From Thermostichus sp047461615 (GTDB lineage: Bacteria > Cyanobacteriota > Cyanobacteriia > Thermostichales > Thermostichaceae), in NCBI RefSeq assembly GCF_047461615.1, contig NZ_JANSHI010000006.1:66968-130967 (forward strand): 64,000 nt of DNA, given 5' to 3'. The notes under the pieces were generated by a model. That model did not search any database. It was not told the origin of the DNA and saw only the letters and a program-made list of their open reading frames with translations. Below are positions 8,561 through 16,941 of the stretch, in pieces. The translations under genes were made by a program, and so were the position numbers. Positions within the stretch are counted from its first letter, which is position 1. The number at the start of each line of letters is the position of its first letter.

Positions 8561-9271
8561 ATGGCTCCCCTGCCCACAGTGATCTTGCCGGGTTATCTGG
8601 CGGGCGCCTCGGAGTACGAGCCTTTGCGCCGGGAGCTGGAGAAGCGTGGCTATCCAGCGCGAGTGGTACCGCTGCGGGTAGCCAGTTGGCTGCCCACCCT
8701 GGGAGGAAGGCCGGTCACGCCTATCTTGCGGGCTCTCCAGGCCACTGTCCGACGTACCCAGGCCGAGTTTGGAGCTGAGCAGGTGAACTTGGTGGCCCAC
8801 TCCGCTGGCGGCTGGATTGCTCGCATCTACCTGGGATCGGTGCCCTACGGAGGTCAGGTCTGGCAGGGGCGGGATCACGTGGCCACCCTGATTAGCCTGG
8901 GATCCCCTCACACCAGCCGGGAGCGCTGGACAAGGCGCAACCTGGACTTTGTGAACACCCACTACCCAGGCGCCTTCTGGCCTCAGGTCAAGTACGTGTG
9001 CGTGGCTGGCAAGGCCATCCAAGGACGGCGCGTGGGCTGGGGATCCCTGTGGCGGCGGGAGCACTACCTCAGCTGGCTAGCCTACAACAGCTACCGGCTC
9101 ACTGCCGGCCAGGGAGAACTCTGGGGAGATGGCATCACCCCCATCGAGGCGGCCCACCTACCAGGAGCCATCAACCTCACCCTTCCCAATTGCTACCACT
9201 CGGGCCGCGGCGGACGATGCTGGTATGGTTCGCCGGAGGTAGTCGAGAGTTGGATTGCTTACTTGGCCTAG
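8561..9271 (+). CDS. alpha/beta-hydrolase, lipase/PGAP1-like
   Basis: Hydrolase of 236 aa. It has an oxyanion-type VILPGYLAG at the N-terminus and the nucleophile elbow AHSAGG (Ser about 81). A conserved SLGSPHTS follows, and a C-terminal CYHSGRGGRCWYGSPEVVESW contains the likely catalytic His. This layout is shared by cyanobacterial and plant proteins annotated as triacylglycerol-lipase-like or PGAP1-like. The substrate is probably a lipid ester but is not shown. It starts three bases after the GNAT gene and overlaps thf1 by four bases at its end. Confidence 0.8.
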   Translation: MAPLPTVILPGYLAGASEYEPLRRELEKRGYPARVVPLRVASWLPTLGGRPVTPILRALQATVRRTQAEFGAEQVNLVAHSAGGWIARIYLGSVPYGGQVWQGRDHVATLISLGSPHTSRERWTRRNLDFVNTHYPGAFWPQVKYVCVAGKAIQGRRVGWGSLWRREHYLSWLAYNSYRLTAGQGELWGDGITPIEAAHLPGAINLTLPNCYHSGRGGRCWYGSPEVVESWIAYLA

Positions 9272-9993
9272 CTGCTGGATCTTGGGGGATCGGCGGTGGA
9301 GCCGCCGGGCAGGGAAGCCGCCGACTGGCGACGTTCCTGTTGACGCCGGGCCGCTTTTACCATCTCCTCGAGAGCAGCGCGCGCCTGCTTCAGGCGGTCC
9401 AAGCTGCTGCGGTAGAGCTCCAGGTCTTTTTTCACCCTCTCTGGCGAGAAAGGCAGCTTCCTAATCACCTCCTCCAGAAAGCGGCGGCTGCGCTCTTCGG
9501 GATCCTTATAGAGGGAGGCAGCTACTGCCTCGTAGGCCGTGTAGAGGCCAACGGCCAAAACTCGGCTGTAGGCATAGGGAGGCTGGGTCATGCGCTGCAA
9601 GATGGCCTTTAGCCCCCCCACATCCTCCGCCTCTGGTTTGAGGCAGAGCAGGTTGTAGCGCTGCTGGGGATCCCCACTGCGCAGGAGCTCCAGCAGGTCA
9701 CGGGCATTCCTGCGCACCACCTCCGGCTTGAGGTGGAGAGCCTTACAGAGGGCGTTGAAGATGACCTCGCGCTGCTCAGGAGAAGGGTAAGTCTCCATCA
9801 GCCCGTTGTAGAGGGTAACCAGCCCCAGGGCAAAAAAGGGATCGTAGACAAAGGCGCTGTTGACCGTGGCTAGGTGCAGCTCCACCAGCAACTCTTCCAC
9901 CACCCGGCGATAGGCGGGGTGAATAGGGCGAGGGTAGGCGCTCAAAAAAGCCGCTTTGGTGGCCGAAAAGGTGCGGACAGGATTCACAGGCAA
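9268..9993 (-). CDS. thf1: Thf1/Psb29, thylakoid formation and photosystem II biogenesis protein
   Basis: All-helical cyanobacterial/plastid protein that supports photosystem II assembly and thylakoid biogenesis and, by reports on the family, interacts with FtsH. Recognised by RTFSATKAAFLSAYPRPI near the start, ELLVELHL, FVYDPFFALGLV and LEEVIRKLPFSPERVKKDLELYRSSLDRLKQA. The C-terminal 60 residues are a coiled coil ending in a Ser/Pro-rich tail. Length 241 aa is typical. Its 3' end meets the lipase-like gene. Confidence 0.93.
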   Translation of the reverse strand: MPVNPVRTFSATKAAFLSAYPRPIHPAYRRVVEELLVELHLATVNSAFVYDPFFALGLVTLYNGLMETYPSPEQREVIFNALCKALHLKPEVVRRNARDLLELLRSGDPQQRYNLLCLKPEAEDVGGLKAILQRMTQPPYAYSRVLAVGLYTAYEAVAASLYKDPEERSRRFLEEVIRKLPFSPERVKKDLELYRSSLDRLKQARAALEEMVKAARRQQERRQSAASLPGGSTADPPRSSS

Positions 9994-10091
9994 AGAAAGA
10001 GAGCGGGAGGCGAACTTATAATATTCTCCCTCGGAGCGACCCCGCGGGCAAGCCAGGCTCTAGGGTTCAGTGGGGTGGGAGGGTTAGCGAT

Positions 10092-11207
10092 ATGGCAGCT
10101 ACAGAGGGAACCATTGTCGTCAAAATCGGCACCTCCAGCTTGACGGATCCGCAGACGGGCTCCCTGCGCCTTTCCGTGTTGGGGCCCCTAGTGGAGGTGC
10201 TGACGCGGCTGCGCAACCAGGGCTATGCGGTAATCCTGGTCTCCTCCGGGGCGGTGGGGATAGGCTGTGCCCGCCTGGGCTTGCGCCAACGGCCGACGGC
10301 AATTGCGGAAAAGCAGGCGGTGGCGGCGGTGGGTCAGGGACGGCTGATTCGCCTCTACGACGATCTCTTCTCTGCTCTCAACCAACCCATTGCCCAGGTG
10401 CTGCTCACCCGAGGCGACTTCGTGGAGCGCAGCCGCTACGTCAATGCCAATCGCACCTTCACCCAACTGCTGCAGATGGGGGTTATCCCCATCGTCAACG
10501 AAAACGACACGGTGGCGGTGGAGGAGCTGAAGTTTGGCGACAACGACTCCCTCTCTGCCCTGGTGGCGAGCATGGTGCAGGCCAAGTGGCTGATCCTCCT
10601 CACCGACGTGGACAGGCTCTACTCCGCTGATCCCCACCGCGATCCCTCCGCCGAGCCCATCGAGCGGGTGGAGCACGGCATGCCTTTGCGGGTGAAGGCG
10701 GAAGCCCACGGCAACAGTGGCTGGGGCACCGGCGGCATGGCAACCAAGCTCGCTGCGGCTCAAATCGCCACCGCTGCCGGCGTGACGGTCGTGATCACCA
10801 ACGGCAAACGGCCCGACCAGATCCCAGCCATCTTAGCCGGCGAGCCCATTGGCACCCGCTTTGAGCCCGCTCCTCAGCCGGTTAGCGCCCGCAAGCGGTG
10901 GATTGCCTACGGCCTTATCCCCGAGGGATCCCTGACCTTGGATGAAGGAGCCGTGCGGGCAATCTGTGAGCAGGGGCGCTCGCTGCTGCCAGCGGGGATT
11001 ACCGACGTTTCTGGCGACTTTGAGGCGGGGGCTGCCGTGCGCCTGTGCGATCCCAGCGGGCGAGAGGTGGGGCGGGGCCTAGTCAACTACAGCGCCGAGG
11101 AACTGCGGCGGATCAAAGGCAAGAAAACTGCTGAAATCCCCTACATCTTGGGCTACGAGGGAGTCGATACCGCTGTCCATCGGGATAACCTGGTCCTGCT
11201 GGAGTGA
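10092..11207 (+). CDS. proB: ProB, glutamate 5-kinase
   Basis: First enzyme of proline synthesis, phosphorylating glutamate at the gamma carboxyl. The amino-acid-kinase domain covers residues 1-260, with VVKIGTSSLTD, ILVSSGAVGIG, PIVNENDTVAVEE, FGDNDSLSALVA and GTGGMATKLAAA. A C-terminal PUA domain follows (about 275-355). Length 371 aa. The ATG at 10092 follows GGGAGGG in the leader. It converges on the arsJ-like transporter with a three-base gap. Confidence 0.95.
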   Translation: MAATEGTIVVKIGTSSLTDPQTGSLRLSVLGPLVEVLTRLRNQGYAVILVSSGAVGIGCARLGLRQRPTAIAEKQAVAAVGQGRLIRLYDDLFSALNQPIAQVLLTRGDFVERSRYVNANRTFTQLLQMGVIPIVNENDTVAVEELKFGDNDSLSALVASMVQAKWLILLTDVDRLYSADPHRDPSAEPIERVEHGMPLRVKAEAHGNSGWGTGGMATKLAAAQIATAAGVTVVITNGKRPDQIPAILAGEPIGTRFEPAPQPVSARKRWIAYGLIPEGSLTLDEGAVRAICEQGRSLLPAGITDVSGDFEAGAAVRLCDPSGREVGRGLVNYSAEELRRIKGKKTAEIPYILGYEGVDTAVHRDNLVLLE

Positions 11208-11210
11208 CCC

Positions 11211-12497
11211 TCAGTCGCCGGGCTTGACCACCCACTCCACAGGGGTTTTGGTGGGATCCGGCAATTTCAGCGAAAACAGCCCCGCCGCCAAGATCAAGAG
11301 GGTGGAAAACCAAAGACAGCCCTCCAATCCGTAGAACTGGAAGAGGATCCCAGAAGTTACCGTCCCCAACAGCCGCCCGCCGGAATTAGCCATGTAATAA
11401 AAGCCCACATTGAGGGCTACGTCGTCGTCTTCCGTGTAGGCCAGCACTAGATAAGAGTGCACCGCCGAGTTAAAGGCAAAGACAATCCCAAAGAGGATGA
11501 GGCCGCCAGTGACCACCCACTCCGGCGGGAGGTCGGCCATGAAGGCGGTGGCAATGATGGCTGGCACTGCGGTCAAGGTAAACGTCCAGATTTGGAGAGT
11601 GCGGGCCTTGGGCGCGCGGCCCGGGCGACCCCCTCCCAACAGCTGCGGCGCCAGAAACTGGATGATCCCATAGCCGATGACCCAGATGGCCATGTAGCTG
11701 CCCACCTGCATGAAGGTCCAGCCCAGGCTGTCGTAGAGAAACACGGGCAGGGCCACCACAAACCACACATCCCGCGACCCGAACAGGAAGAAGCGGGCTG
11801 CTGAGAGAAGGTTGATCTCGCGGCTTTTGGAAAACAGGCGTTTGAAGGGGATCTTCGCCTTAACCTTGCCCATGTCTGCTGGCAGCAGCGCCCCCGAACA
11901 GAAGATCAACGCCAGCGCCCCCGCCTGCACGAAGTTGGCCATGCGGAAGCCCATGGGATCGCCGTAGATCTCGGTGAAGATCTGCAGCAGGGCCGCTCCC
12001 ACAAAGAACCCCACCCCCTTGAGGGCGTTTTTGGATCCCGTCAGCATGGCCACCCAGCGGAAGAGGCGGGATTCAGCCTCCCTGGGCACCACCAGGCGGA
12101 TGGCGCTCTTGGAGCTCATCTTGGTGAGATCTTTGGCGATCCCGGCTAGGGCTTGGGCCGTCATCACATAGGCCACCTGGCCCCAGACCGGCCACTGCAG
12201 GTTGATCACCCCCAGCATCACCAGGCCAAAGATCTGAATGGCAATGCCGCCGTAGAGGGTCAGCCGCAGGCCAAAGAGGGATCCAATCCAGCCGCCCAGG
12301 AAGTTGGTGATCACCCCGAAGATCTCGTAGAAGAGGAACAGCATGGCAATCTGAATCGGGGTGAAGCCCAACTTGTGGAAGTGGAGCAGCACCAACATGC
12401 GGATGGCGCCGTCGGTGATGGTAAAACCCCAGTAGGCAGCGGTTACCAGGGCGTAGTTGCGCACAGCAGCCGCTTGGGCGCTTGAGGCAGCAGTCAT
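11211..12497 (-). CDS. arsJ: ArsJ-like MFS transporter (arsenate detoxification)
   Basis: Twelve-helix MFS protein of 428 aa. N-terminal YWGFTITDGAIRMLVLLHFHKLGF, then FYEIFGVITNFLGGW, GIAKDLTKMSSKSAIRLV and TEDDDVALNVGFYYMANSGGRL match my recollection of ArsJ, the exporter of 1-arseno-3-phosphoglycerate. The gene immediately upstream on the same strand encodes a GAPDH of the ArsJ-associated type, which makes that arseno-sugar from arsenate. The paired context raises confidence well above the sequence match alone. The two genes are 19 bases apart and surely cotranscribed. Confidence 0.85.
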   Translation of the reverse strand: MTAASSAQAAAVRNYALVTAAYWGFTITDGAIRMLVLLHFHKLGFTPIQIAMLFLFYEIFGVITNFLGGWIGSLFGLRLTLYGGIAIQIFGLVMLGVINLQWPVWGQVAYVMTAQALAGIAKDLTKMSSKSAIRLVVPREAESRLFRWVAMLTGSKNALKGVGFFVGAALLQIFTEIYGDPMGFRMANFVQAGALALIFCSGALLPADMGKVKAKIPFKRLFSKSREINLLSAARFFLFGSRDVWFVVALPVFLYDSLGWTFMQVGSYMAIWVIGYGIIQFLAPQLLGGGRPGRAPKARTLQIWTFTLTAVPAIIATAFMADLPPEWVVTGGLILFGIVFAFNSAVHSYLVLAYTEDDDVALNVGFYYMANSGGRLLGTVTSGILFQFYGLEGCLWFSTLLILAAGLFSLKLPDPTKTPVEWVVKPGD

Positions 12498-12516
12498 GGG
12501 CAGGTCTCCAAAGGAC

Positions 12517-13527
12517 TTACAGACTAAGGGCCACCTTGCGGGCCAATTCCGCCATGCGGTTGGCGTAGCCCCATTCGTTGTCGTACCAGGCCAGAACCTT
12601 TACCTGGGTGCCGTCCACCACCAGGGTTGAGAGGGCATCCACAATGCTGGAGCGGGGATCTCCCTTGAAATCCACGGAAACCAAGGGCAACTCCTCATAG
12701 CCCAGGATGCCCTTGAGTTCGCCCTCGGCTGCCGTTTTTAAGAGACGATTAACCTCTTCCACGCTGGTAGGCCGCCTCACCTCAAACACGGCGTCGGTCA
12801 AAGAGGCATTCAGCAGGGGCACGCGCACCGCAATGCCGTTGAGCTTGCCATTTAACTCGGGGTAGATAAGGCCAATGGCTGTGGCAGAACCGGTGGTGGT
12901 GGGCACCAAGGAGAGCAAAGCCGAGCGGGCTCGCCGCAGATCCTTGTGGGGAGCATCCACCAGCGTTTGAGTGTTGGTAACAGCGTGGACGGTGGTGATC
13001 ACCCCGTGCAGGATGCCGATCCCCTCGTGGATGACTTTCACCAAGGGGGCCAAGCAGTTGGTGGTGCAGGAGGCGGCGGTGAGCAGGTGGTGGCGGGACG
13101 GGTCGTAGAGGTGGTCGTTGACGCCCATGACAATGTTGAGGGCCTCTTTGTCCTGGACAGGGGCAGCCACAATGACCTTGCGCACCCCGGCCTTGAAGTA
13201 GGCCTCCAGCCCTGCGGCTTTCACAAACTTCCCTGAGCACTCCAGCACCAGGTCGATCCCCAACTCAGCCCAGGGCACTTCGCCAGGAGATTTGCACTCG
13301 CTAAAGGTCAGGATTTTGTCCTGGATGCGCAACTTCTGGTCAGATCCCTCGATGTCGAGGTTCCAGCGGCCCTGCACCGAGTCGAACTTAAGCAAGTGAG
13401 CTGCGGCAGCAGGCCCGCCCTTGATCTCGTTGATGTGGGCAAACTCCAGCTCCGGCCAACCCCAAGCTGCCCGCAGCACCAAGCGTCCAATGCGGCCAAA
13501 ACCATTGATGCCTACCCGCGCCGCCAT
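12517..13527 (-). CDS. gap: ArsJ-associated glyceraldehyde-3-phosphate dehydrogenase
   Basis: GAPDH of 336 aa: NAD-binding VGINGFGRIGRLVLRAAW and the nucleophilic Cys in AASCTTNCLAPLVKV (about residue 154). Also present are the conserved TTVHAVTNTQ and C-terminal WYDNEWGYANRMAEL. HINEIKGGPAAAAHLLKFDSVQGRW is typical of the branch that partners ArsJ rather than of photosynthetic Gap2. It is inferred to form the labile 1-arseno-3-phosphoglycerate for export. The ATG at 13527 follows GGAGAGGGGG; the upstream in-frame extension has no family similarity. Confidence 0.88.
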   Translation of the reverse strand: MAARVGINGFGRIGRLVLRAAWGWPELEFAHINEIKGGPAAAAHLLKFDSVQGRWNLDIEGSDQKLRIQDKILTFSECKSPGEVPWAELGIDLVLECSGKFVKAAGLEAYFKAGVRKVIVAAPVQDKEALNIVMGVNDHLYDPSRHHLLTAASCTTNCLAPLVKVIHEGIGILHGVITTVHAVTNTQTLVDAPHKDLRRARSALLSLVPTTTGSATAIGLIYPELNGKLNGIAVRVPLLNASLTDAVFEVRRPTSVEEVNRLLKTAAEGELKGILGYEELPLVSVDFKGDPRSSIVDALSTLVVDGTQVKVLAWYDNEWGYANRMAELARKVALSL

Positions 13528-13630
13528 CCCCCTCTCCTTCCAACGTGCAGCTAGGGAGAACCCCGCCCAGAGCTTATCAGAAGCACCCCTGCATTTCAAG
13601 TTGGGAAGTTGGGCAGCAGCGGTGTGTATT

Positions 13631-14911
13631 TTAGGTTCCTACAGTCCAGGTGTTGCTGTACTCAATCTGCTCCGGGGTGAGGCTGTCGATCTGGACCCCC
13701 ATGGCCTTGAGCTTAAGGCGGGCAATGGCCTCATCCACCTCAGGAGGGATGGGGTGCAGCCCTGGAGCCAGCCGACCTCGGTTTTTCACCAGGTACTCGC
13801 AGGCCAGCGCCTGGTTGGCAAAGCTCATGTCCATAACGCTAGCCGGGTGGCCTTCGGCAGCAGCTAGGTTGATGAGCCGGCCCTCTCCCAGCACGAATAC
13901 CGATTTGCCCGATTGAAGACGGTACTCTTCCACGAAGGGGCGTACTGTCTGCCGGGAAACGGCTCGCTCCTGCAGGGCCCCTAGGTCAATCTCGATATCG
14001 AAGTGGCCGGCGTTACAGACCATTGCCCCATCCTTCATGGCGTCGAAGTGCTCGCCGCGGAGGACATGCTTGTTGCCCGTGACTGTGATGAACAGATCCC
14101 CCAGGGGGGCAGCCTCGGCCATGGGCAGAACGCGAAAGCCGTCCATGACCGCTTCCAGGGCCCGCGCCGGGTTGACCTCGGTCACGATGACCTGGGATCC
14201 CATGCCGCGGGCTCGCATCGCCACTCCCCTGCCGCACCAGCCATAGCCGGCCACCACCACCGTCTTCCCGGCCAGGAGAAGGTTGGTACAGCGCAGAATC
14301 CCGTCTAGGGTGGATTGGCCAGTGCCGTAGCGGTTGTCAAACAGGTGTTTGGTTGCAGCGTCGTTAACGGTCATCACTGGGAAGCTGAGCACCCCCGCCT
14401 TCAGCATGGCCCGCAGGCGCACCAAACCGGTGGTGGTCTCCTCCGTGGTGCCGATGAGCTCGGAGAGCTGCTCCTGCCGATGCTGCACCAGCTCCGCCGT
14501 TACATCGCCGCCGTCGTCGATGATGAGGTTGGGGCGGTGATCCAGGGCAATCTGGACATGGCGGCGGTAGGTTTCCACATCCTCCCCCTTGATGGCAAAG
14601 ACTGAGAGGCCGTAGTCGGCCACCAGGCTAGCGGCCACATCGTCTTGGGTGGAAAGAGGGTTGCTGGCAATGAGGACGCTCTCGGCTCCACCCGCCTGCA
14701 GAGTCAAGGCCAGATTGGCAGTTTCGGTAGTGACATGACAGCAGGCCACTAGACGCAGGCCAGCCAAGGGCTTTTCTTGGGCAAAGCGCTCCCGAATCTG
14801 GGCCAGCACCGGCATCTCCCGCGCCGCCCACTGAATCCGCTGCTTGCCCAAGGGAGCAAGGCTCAGATCCTTGACTTCATGCTTAGGTAGAGACAGAGTA
14901 GCACTGCTCAT
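13631..14911 (-). CDS. ahcY: adenosylhomocysteinase (S-adenosylhomocysteine hydrolase)
   Basis: Hydrolyses S-adenosylhomocysteine to adenosine and homocysteine, relieving product inhibition of methyltransferases. Landmarks are CCHVTTETANLALTL, DDGGDVTAELV, TEETTTGLVRL, NRYGTGQSTLDGILRCTN and the NAD site VVVAGYGWCGRGVAMRARG. Length 426 aa lacks the roughly 40-residue insert of eukaryotic enzymes, as usual for bacteria. The ATG at 14911 has GGGAG eight bases upstream; an upstream in-frame stretch is not conserved. It lies 103 bases upstream of the gap-arsJ pair on the same strand. Confidence 0.95.
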   Translation of the reverse strand: MSSATLSLPKHEVKDLSLAPLGKQRIQWAAREMPVLAQIRERFAQEKPLAGLRLVACCHVTTETANLALTLQAGGAESVLIASNPLSTQDDVAASLVADYGLSVFAIKGEDVETYRRHVQIALDHRPNLIIDDGGDVTAELVQHRQEQLSELIGTTEETTTGLVRLRAMLKAGVLSFPVMTVNDAATKHLFDNRYGTGQSTLDGILRCTNLLLAGKTVVVAGYGWCGRGVAMRARGMGSQVIVTEVNPARALEAVMDGFRVLPMAEAAPLGDLFITVTGNKHVLRGEHFDAMKDGAMVCNAGHFDIEIDLGALQERAVSRQTVRPFVEEYRLQSGKSVFVLGEGRLINLAAAEGHPASVMDMSFANQALACEYLVKNRGRLAPGLHPIPPEVDEAIARLKLKAMGVQIDSLTPEQIEYSNTWTVGT

Positions 14912-14967
14912 GAGAAGACTCCCAACGAGGACTCCAGACAGGGAGAGGCCGTTCCAATGTCGCCAAG

Positions 14968-15459
14968 ATGGAAACCCGGATGTCCACAAGCCTGAACTAT
15001 TCTCCCACAAGGGAGCCCTTTTCGGCGCTGGGGCTGGATGTGGGCGATCGCCGCATTGGTGTCGCCGGCTCCGATGGGCTGGGGCTATTGGCCACTGGCC
15101 TGGGGGTGATCCAGCGCCGCTCCCTCGCAGAAGATATCGCTCAAGTGCAGGCGTGGATTCGCCGCCGCCAGGCCACCGTGGTGGTGGTTGGGATCCCTCT
15201 TTTGGCCGATGGCTCGGTGGGATCCCAAGCCCGCAAGGTGCAGCGCTTTGTGCAGGCTCTCCAGGCGGCTGTGGATTTACCCATAGAGACAGTTAACGAG
15301 TACCTAAGTACCGTGCAGGCGGAGTGGGATCTGCGCCAGGCAGGGATACCCGCCAAAGCCCAGAAGGGTTTAATCGATCAGCAGTCGGCGGCCGTGATTT
15401 TACAAACTTGGCTGGATGAGCGGCGCTACCGCTCCACCTCAAAGGCTCCCTGCCGATAG
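14968..15459 (+). CDS. ruvX: RuvX/YqgF, Holliday-junction-resolvase-like protein
   Basis: RNase H-fold protein of 163 aa involved in pre-16S rRNA 5' processing and possibly in junction resolution. N-terminal ALGLDVGDRRIGVAGSD carries the first catalytic Asp. VVGIPLLADGSVGSQARKVQRF and the C-terminal DQQSAAVILQTWLDERR match the YqgF family. A second in-frame ATG four codons in is an equally possible start. The end overlaps convergent yraN by 34 bases. Confidence 0.9.
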   Translation: METRMSTSLNYSPTREPFSALGLDVGDRRIGVAGSDGLGLLATGLGVIQRRSLAEDIAQVQAWIRRRQATVVVVGIPLLADGSVGSQARKVQRFVQALQAAVDLPIETVNEYLSTVQAEWDLRQAGIPAKAQKGLIDQQSAAVILQTWLDERRYRSTSKAPCR

Positions 15460-15833
15460 TCGACTAAAGCGTAGCCACCACCAGGCCGATATTCCACGAG
15501 GGCCACATCGAAGCGGCAGGCTGCTTCCGCTACCTGGGGATGCTGGCTCAGGAAGGCTTGGGCAGCTTGGATCAAGCGCTGCTGTTTCCGGGTCCCAACT
15601 GCCAAAAGTCCGCCCTGATCCCAGCCCTGGCCGCGGCGGGTTTTAACTTCCACAAAAACCAGCAGCCCTGCCTTGTAGGCCACCAGATCTACCTCCCCCC
15701 ACTGACAACGCCACCGCCGGGCCAGGATCTGCCAGCCTTGCCCTTCCAGGTACCGCTGCACGCAGGCCTCCCCGGCCCTGCCAGCCTCTTGAGGGGCGGT
15801 GTGCTTGCGCCTAGTGGGCAGAGCCGTTGCCAT
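15426..15833 (-). CDS. YraN-family (UPF0102) nuclease-like protein
   Basis: Small restriction-endonuclease-fold protein of about 135 aa. GEVDLVAYKAGLLVFVEVKTR contains the PD-(D/E)XK-type E..D..E-V-K core. GRAGEACVQRYLEGQGWQILARRWRC precedes it and RFDVALVEY follows. The biochemical role of the family is not settled. The ATG at 15833 is chosen over an open upstream extension that shows no similarity. It overlaps ruvX at the 3' end and the upstream 40-aa membrane peptide gene at the 5' end. Confidence 0.85.
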   Translation of the reverse strand: MATALPTRRKHTAPQEAGRAGEACVQRYLEGQGWQILARRWRCQWGEVDLVAYKAGLLVFVEVKTRRGQGWDQGGLLAVGTRKQQRLIQAAQAFLSQHPQVAEAACRFDVALVEYRPGGGYALVDYRQGAFEVER

Positions 15834-15933
15834 GATACTTGTCAGTGTCGTAGAAGCCGTTGCGGGTGCCAAAGTAGAAGCTTGCCAAAGAGAGGATCAG
15901 GGCAACCGCCACCAAGATCGATTTTGCCTCCAC
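15811..15933 (-). CDS. 40-aa single-helix membrane peptide
   Basis: A GTG-initiated frame with GGGAG eight bases upstream encodes 40 aa. An acidic/basic N-terminus is followed by one membrane helix (ILVAVALILSLASFYFG) and a polar tail ending YDTDKYHGNGSAH. The good ribosome site, compact membrane topology and coupling with yraN (23-base overlap) argue that it is real. It looks like the small accessory subunits of photosynthetic membrane complexes, but I cannot name it. Confidence 0.6.
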   Translation of the reverse strand: MEAKSILVAVALILSLASFYFGTRNGFYDTDKYHGNGSAH

Positions 15934-16069
15934 GCGGTTTTCTCCCACCTTTGTCCTCAGCCATGATAGCCTAACCCGCCGCCACCCCCTACCCTTGGTT
16001 GAGGCAGAATGGGAGGAGCGTCGCTACTGCTTTTTGCCTCTCAAGCTTACCGTTTTCCTGCAGCCTCCT

Positions 16070-16933
16070 ATGTCTTCCACGCCCTCTATGCCAACTGCTT
16101 CCAGCGAGCCTCGCATCCTCTTGGGCCTGCGGGCCGACGAGTTTCGCCATCCAGTGGATCTGCAAGCCACCCGCTCTCTGCAGCAACTGCCGGGCCTAGG
16201 CCTGCTAATTCAAAACTTGCTTGGCTCCACGGCGGGGGAGATGTTTTACCTGGATAACATTGCCTCCAGCATCCAAATCAACGAGCAGCAGTTGCCGGAA
16301 GTTTACCAGCTTTTGGTTCAAGCCTGCCGCATTTTGGATCTGGAGGTGCCCCAGCTCTATGTGCGGCAAAACCCTGTGCCCAACGCCTACACTTTTGCCA
16401 TGCAGGGGAAAAAGCCTTTCATTGTCTTGCACAGCTCCCTGCTGGATTTGCTGGAGCCAAAGGAACTGCAAGCTGTCATTGCCCATGAACTGGGCCATCT
16501 CAAATGCAACCACGGCGTCTATCTGACGATGGCCAACCTTCTCGTGCTCTCCACCAGCTTGCTCCCCTTTGGCGGCCTGTTCTACCGCGCCCTGCAGGAT
16601 CAACTGCTGCACTGGCTGCGCTGTGCTGAGTTTACCTGCGACCGGGCAGCGCTGCTGGTTACCCAGGACGCCAGAACCGTAATCTCAGTGCTGATGAAGC
16701 TGTGCGGCGGCTCGCCGCAGTTGGCCGCCAAGCTCAACGTGGATGCCTTTCTGGAACAGGCCCGCACCTACGAGGAGCTGGATAGCGATCTCTGGCAACT
16801 GGAGCTCAAGCAACTCCAAACCCTTGGCCGTACCCATCCGTTGCCGGTGCTGCGAGCCCGAGAGATCGAGCGCTGGTTCCGCAGTAACACTTATCAGCAA
16901 ATTCTCGAGCGGCACGGCGTCCCCGCGTTCTAG
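16070..16933 (+). CDS. M48-family zinc metallopeptidase
   Basis: Ste24/HtpX-type peptidase of about 287 aa. The zinc motif HELGH (about residues 138-142) is in LQAVIAHELGHLKCNHG, followed by a hydrophobic segment (VYLTMANLLVLSTSLLPFGGLFY) and the third-ligand region RCAEFTCDRAALLV. A substrate-strand motif, PNAYTFAMQGKKPFIVLHSSLLDLL, precedes it. The ATG at 16070 was preferred; the frame is open 25 codons upstream. Probably membrane-bound, acting in protein quality control. A sugar-kinase gene follows after eight bases. Confidence 0.88.
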   Translation: MSSTPSMPTASSEPRILLGLRADEFRHPVDLQATRSLQQLPGLGLLIQNLLGSTAGEMFYLDNIASSIQINEQQLPEVYQLLVQACRILDLEVPQLYVRQNPVPNAYTFAMQGKKPFIVLHSSLLDLLEPKELQAVIAHELGHLKCNHGVYLTMANLLVLSTSLLPFGGLFYRALQDQLLHWLRCAEFTCDRAALLVTQDARTVISVLMKLCGGSPQLAAKLNVDAFLEQARTYEELDSDLWQLELKQLQTLGRTHPLPVLRAREIERWFRSNTYQQILERHGVPAF

Positions 16934-16941
16934 AAACCAGG

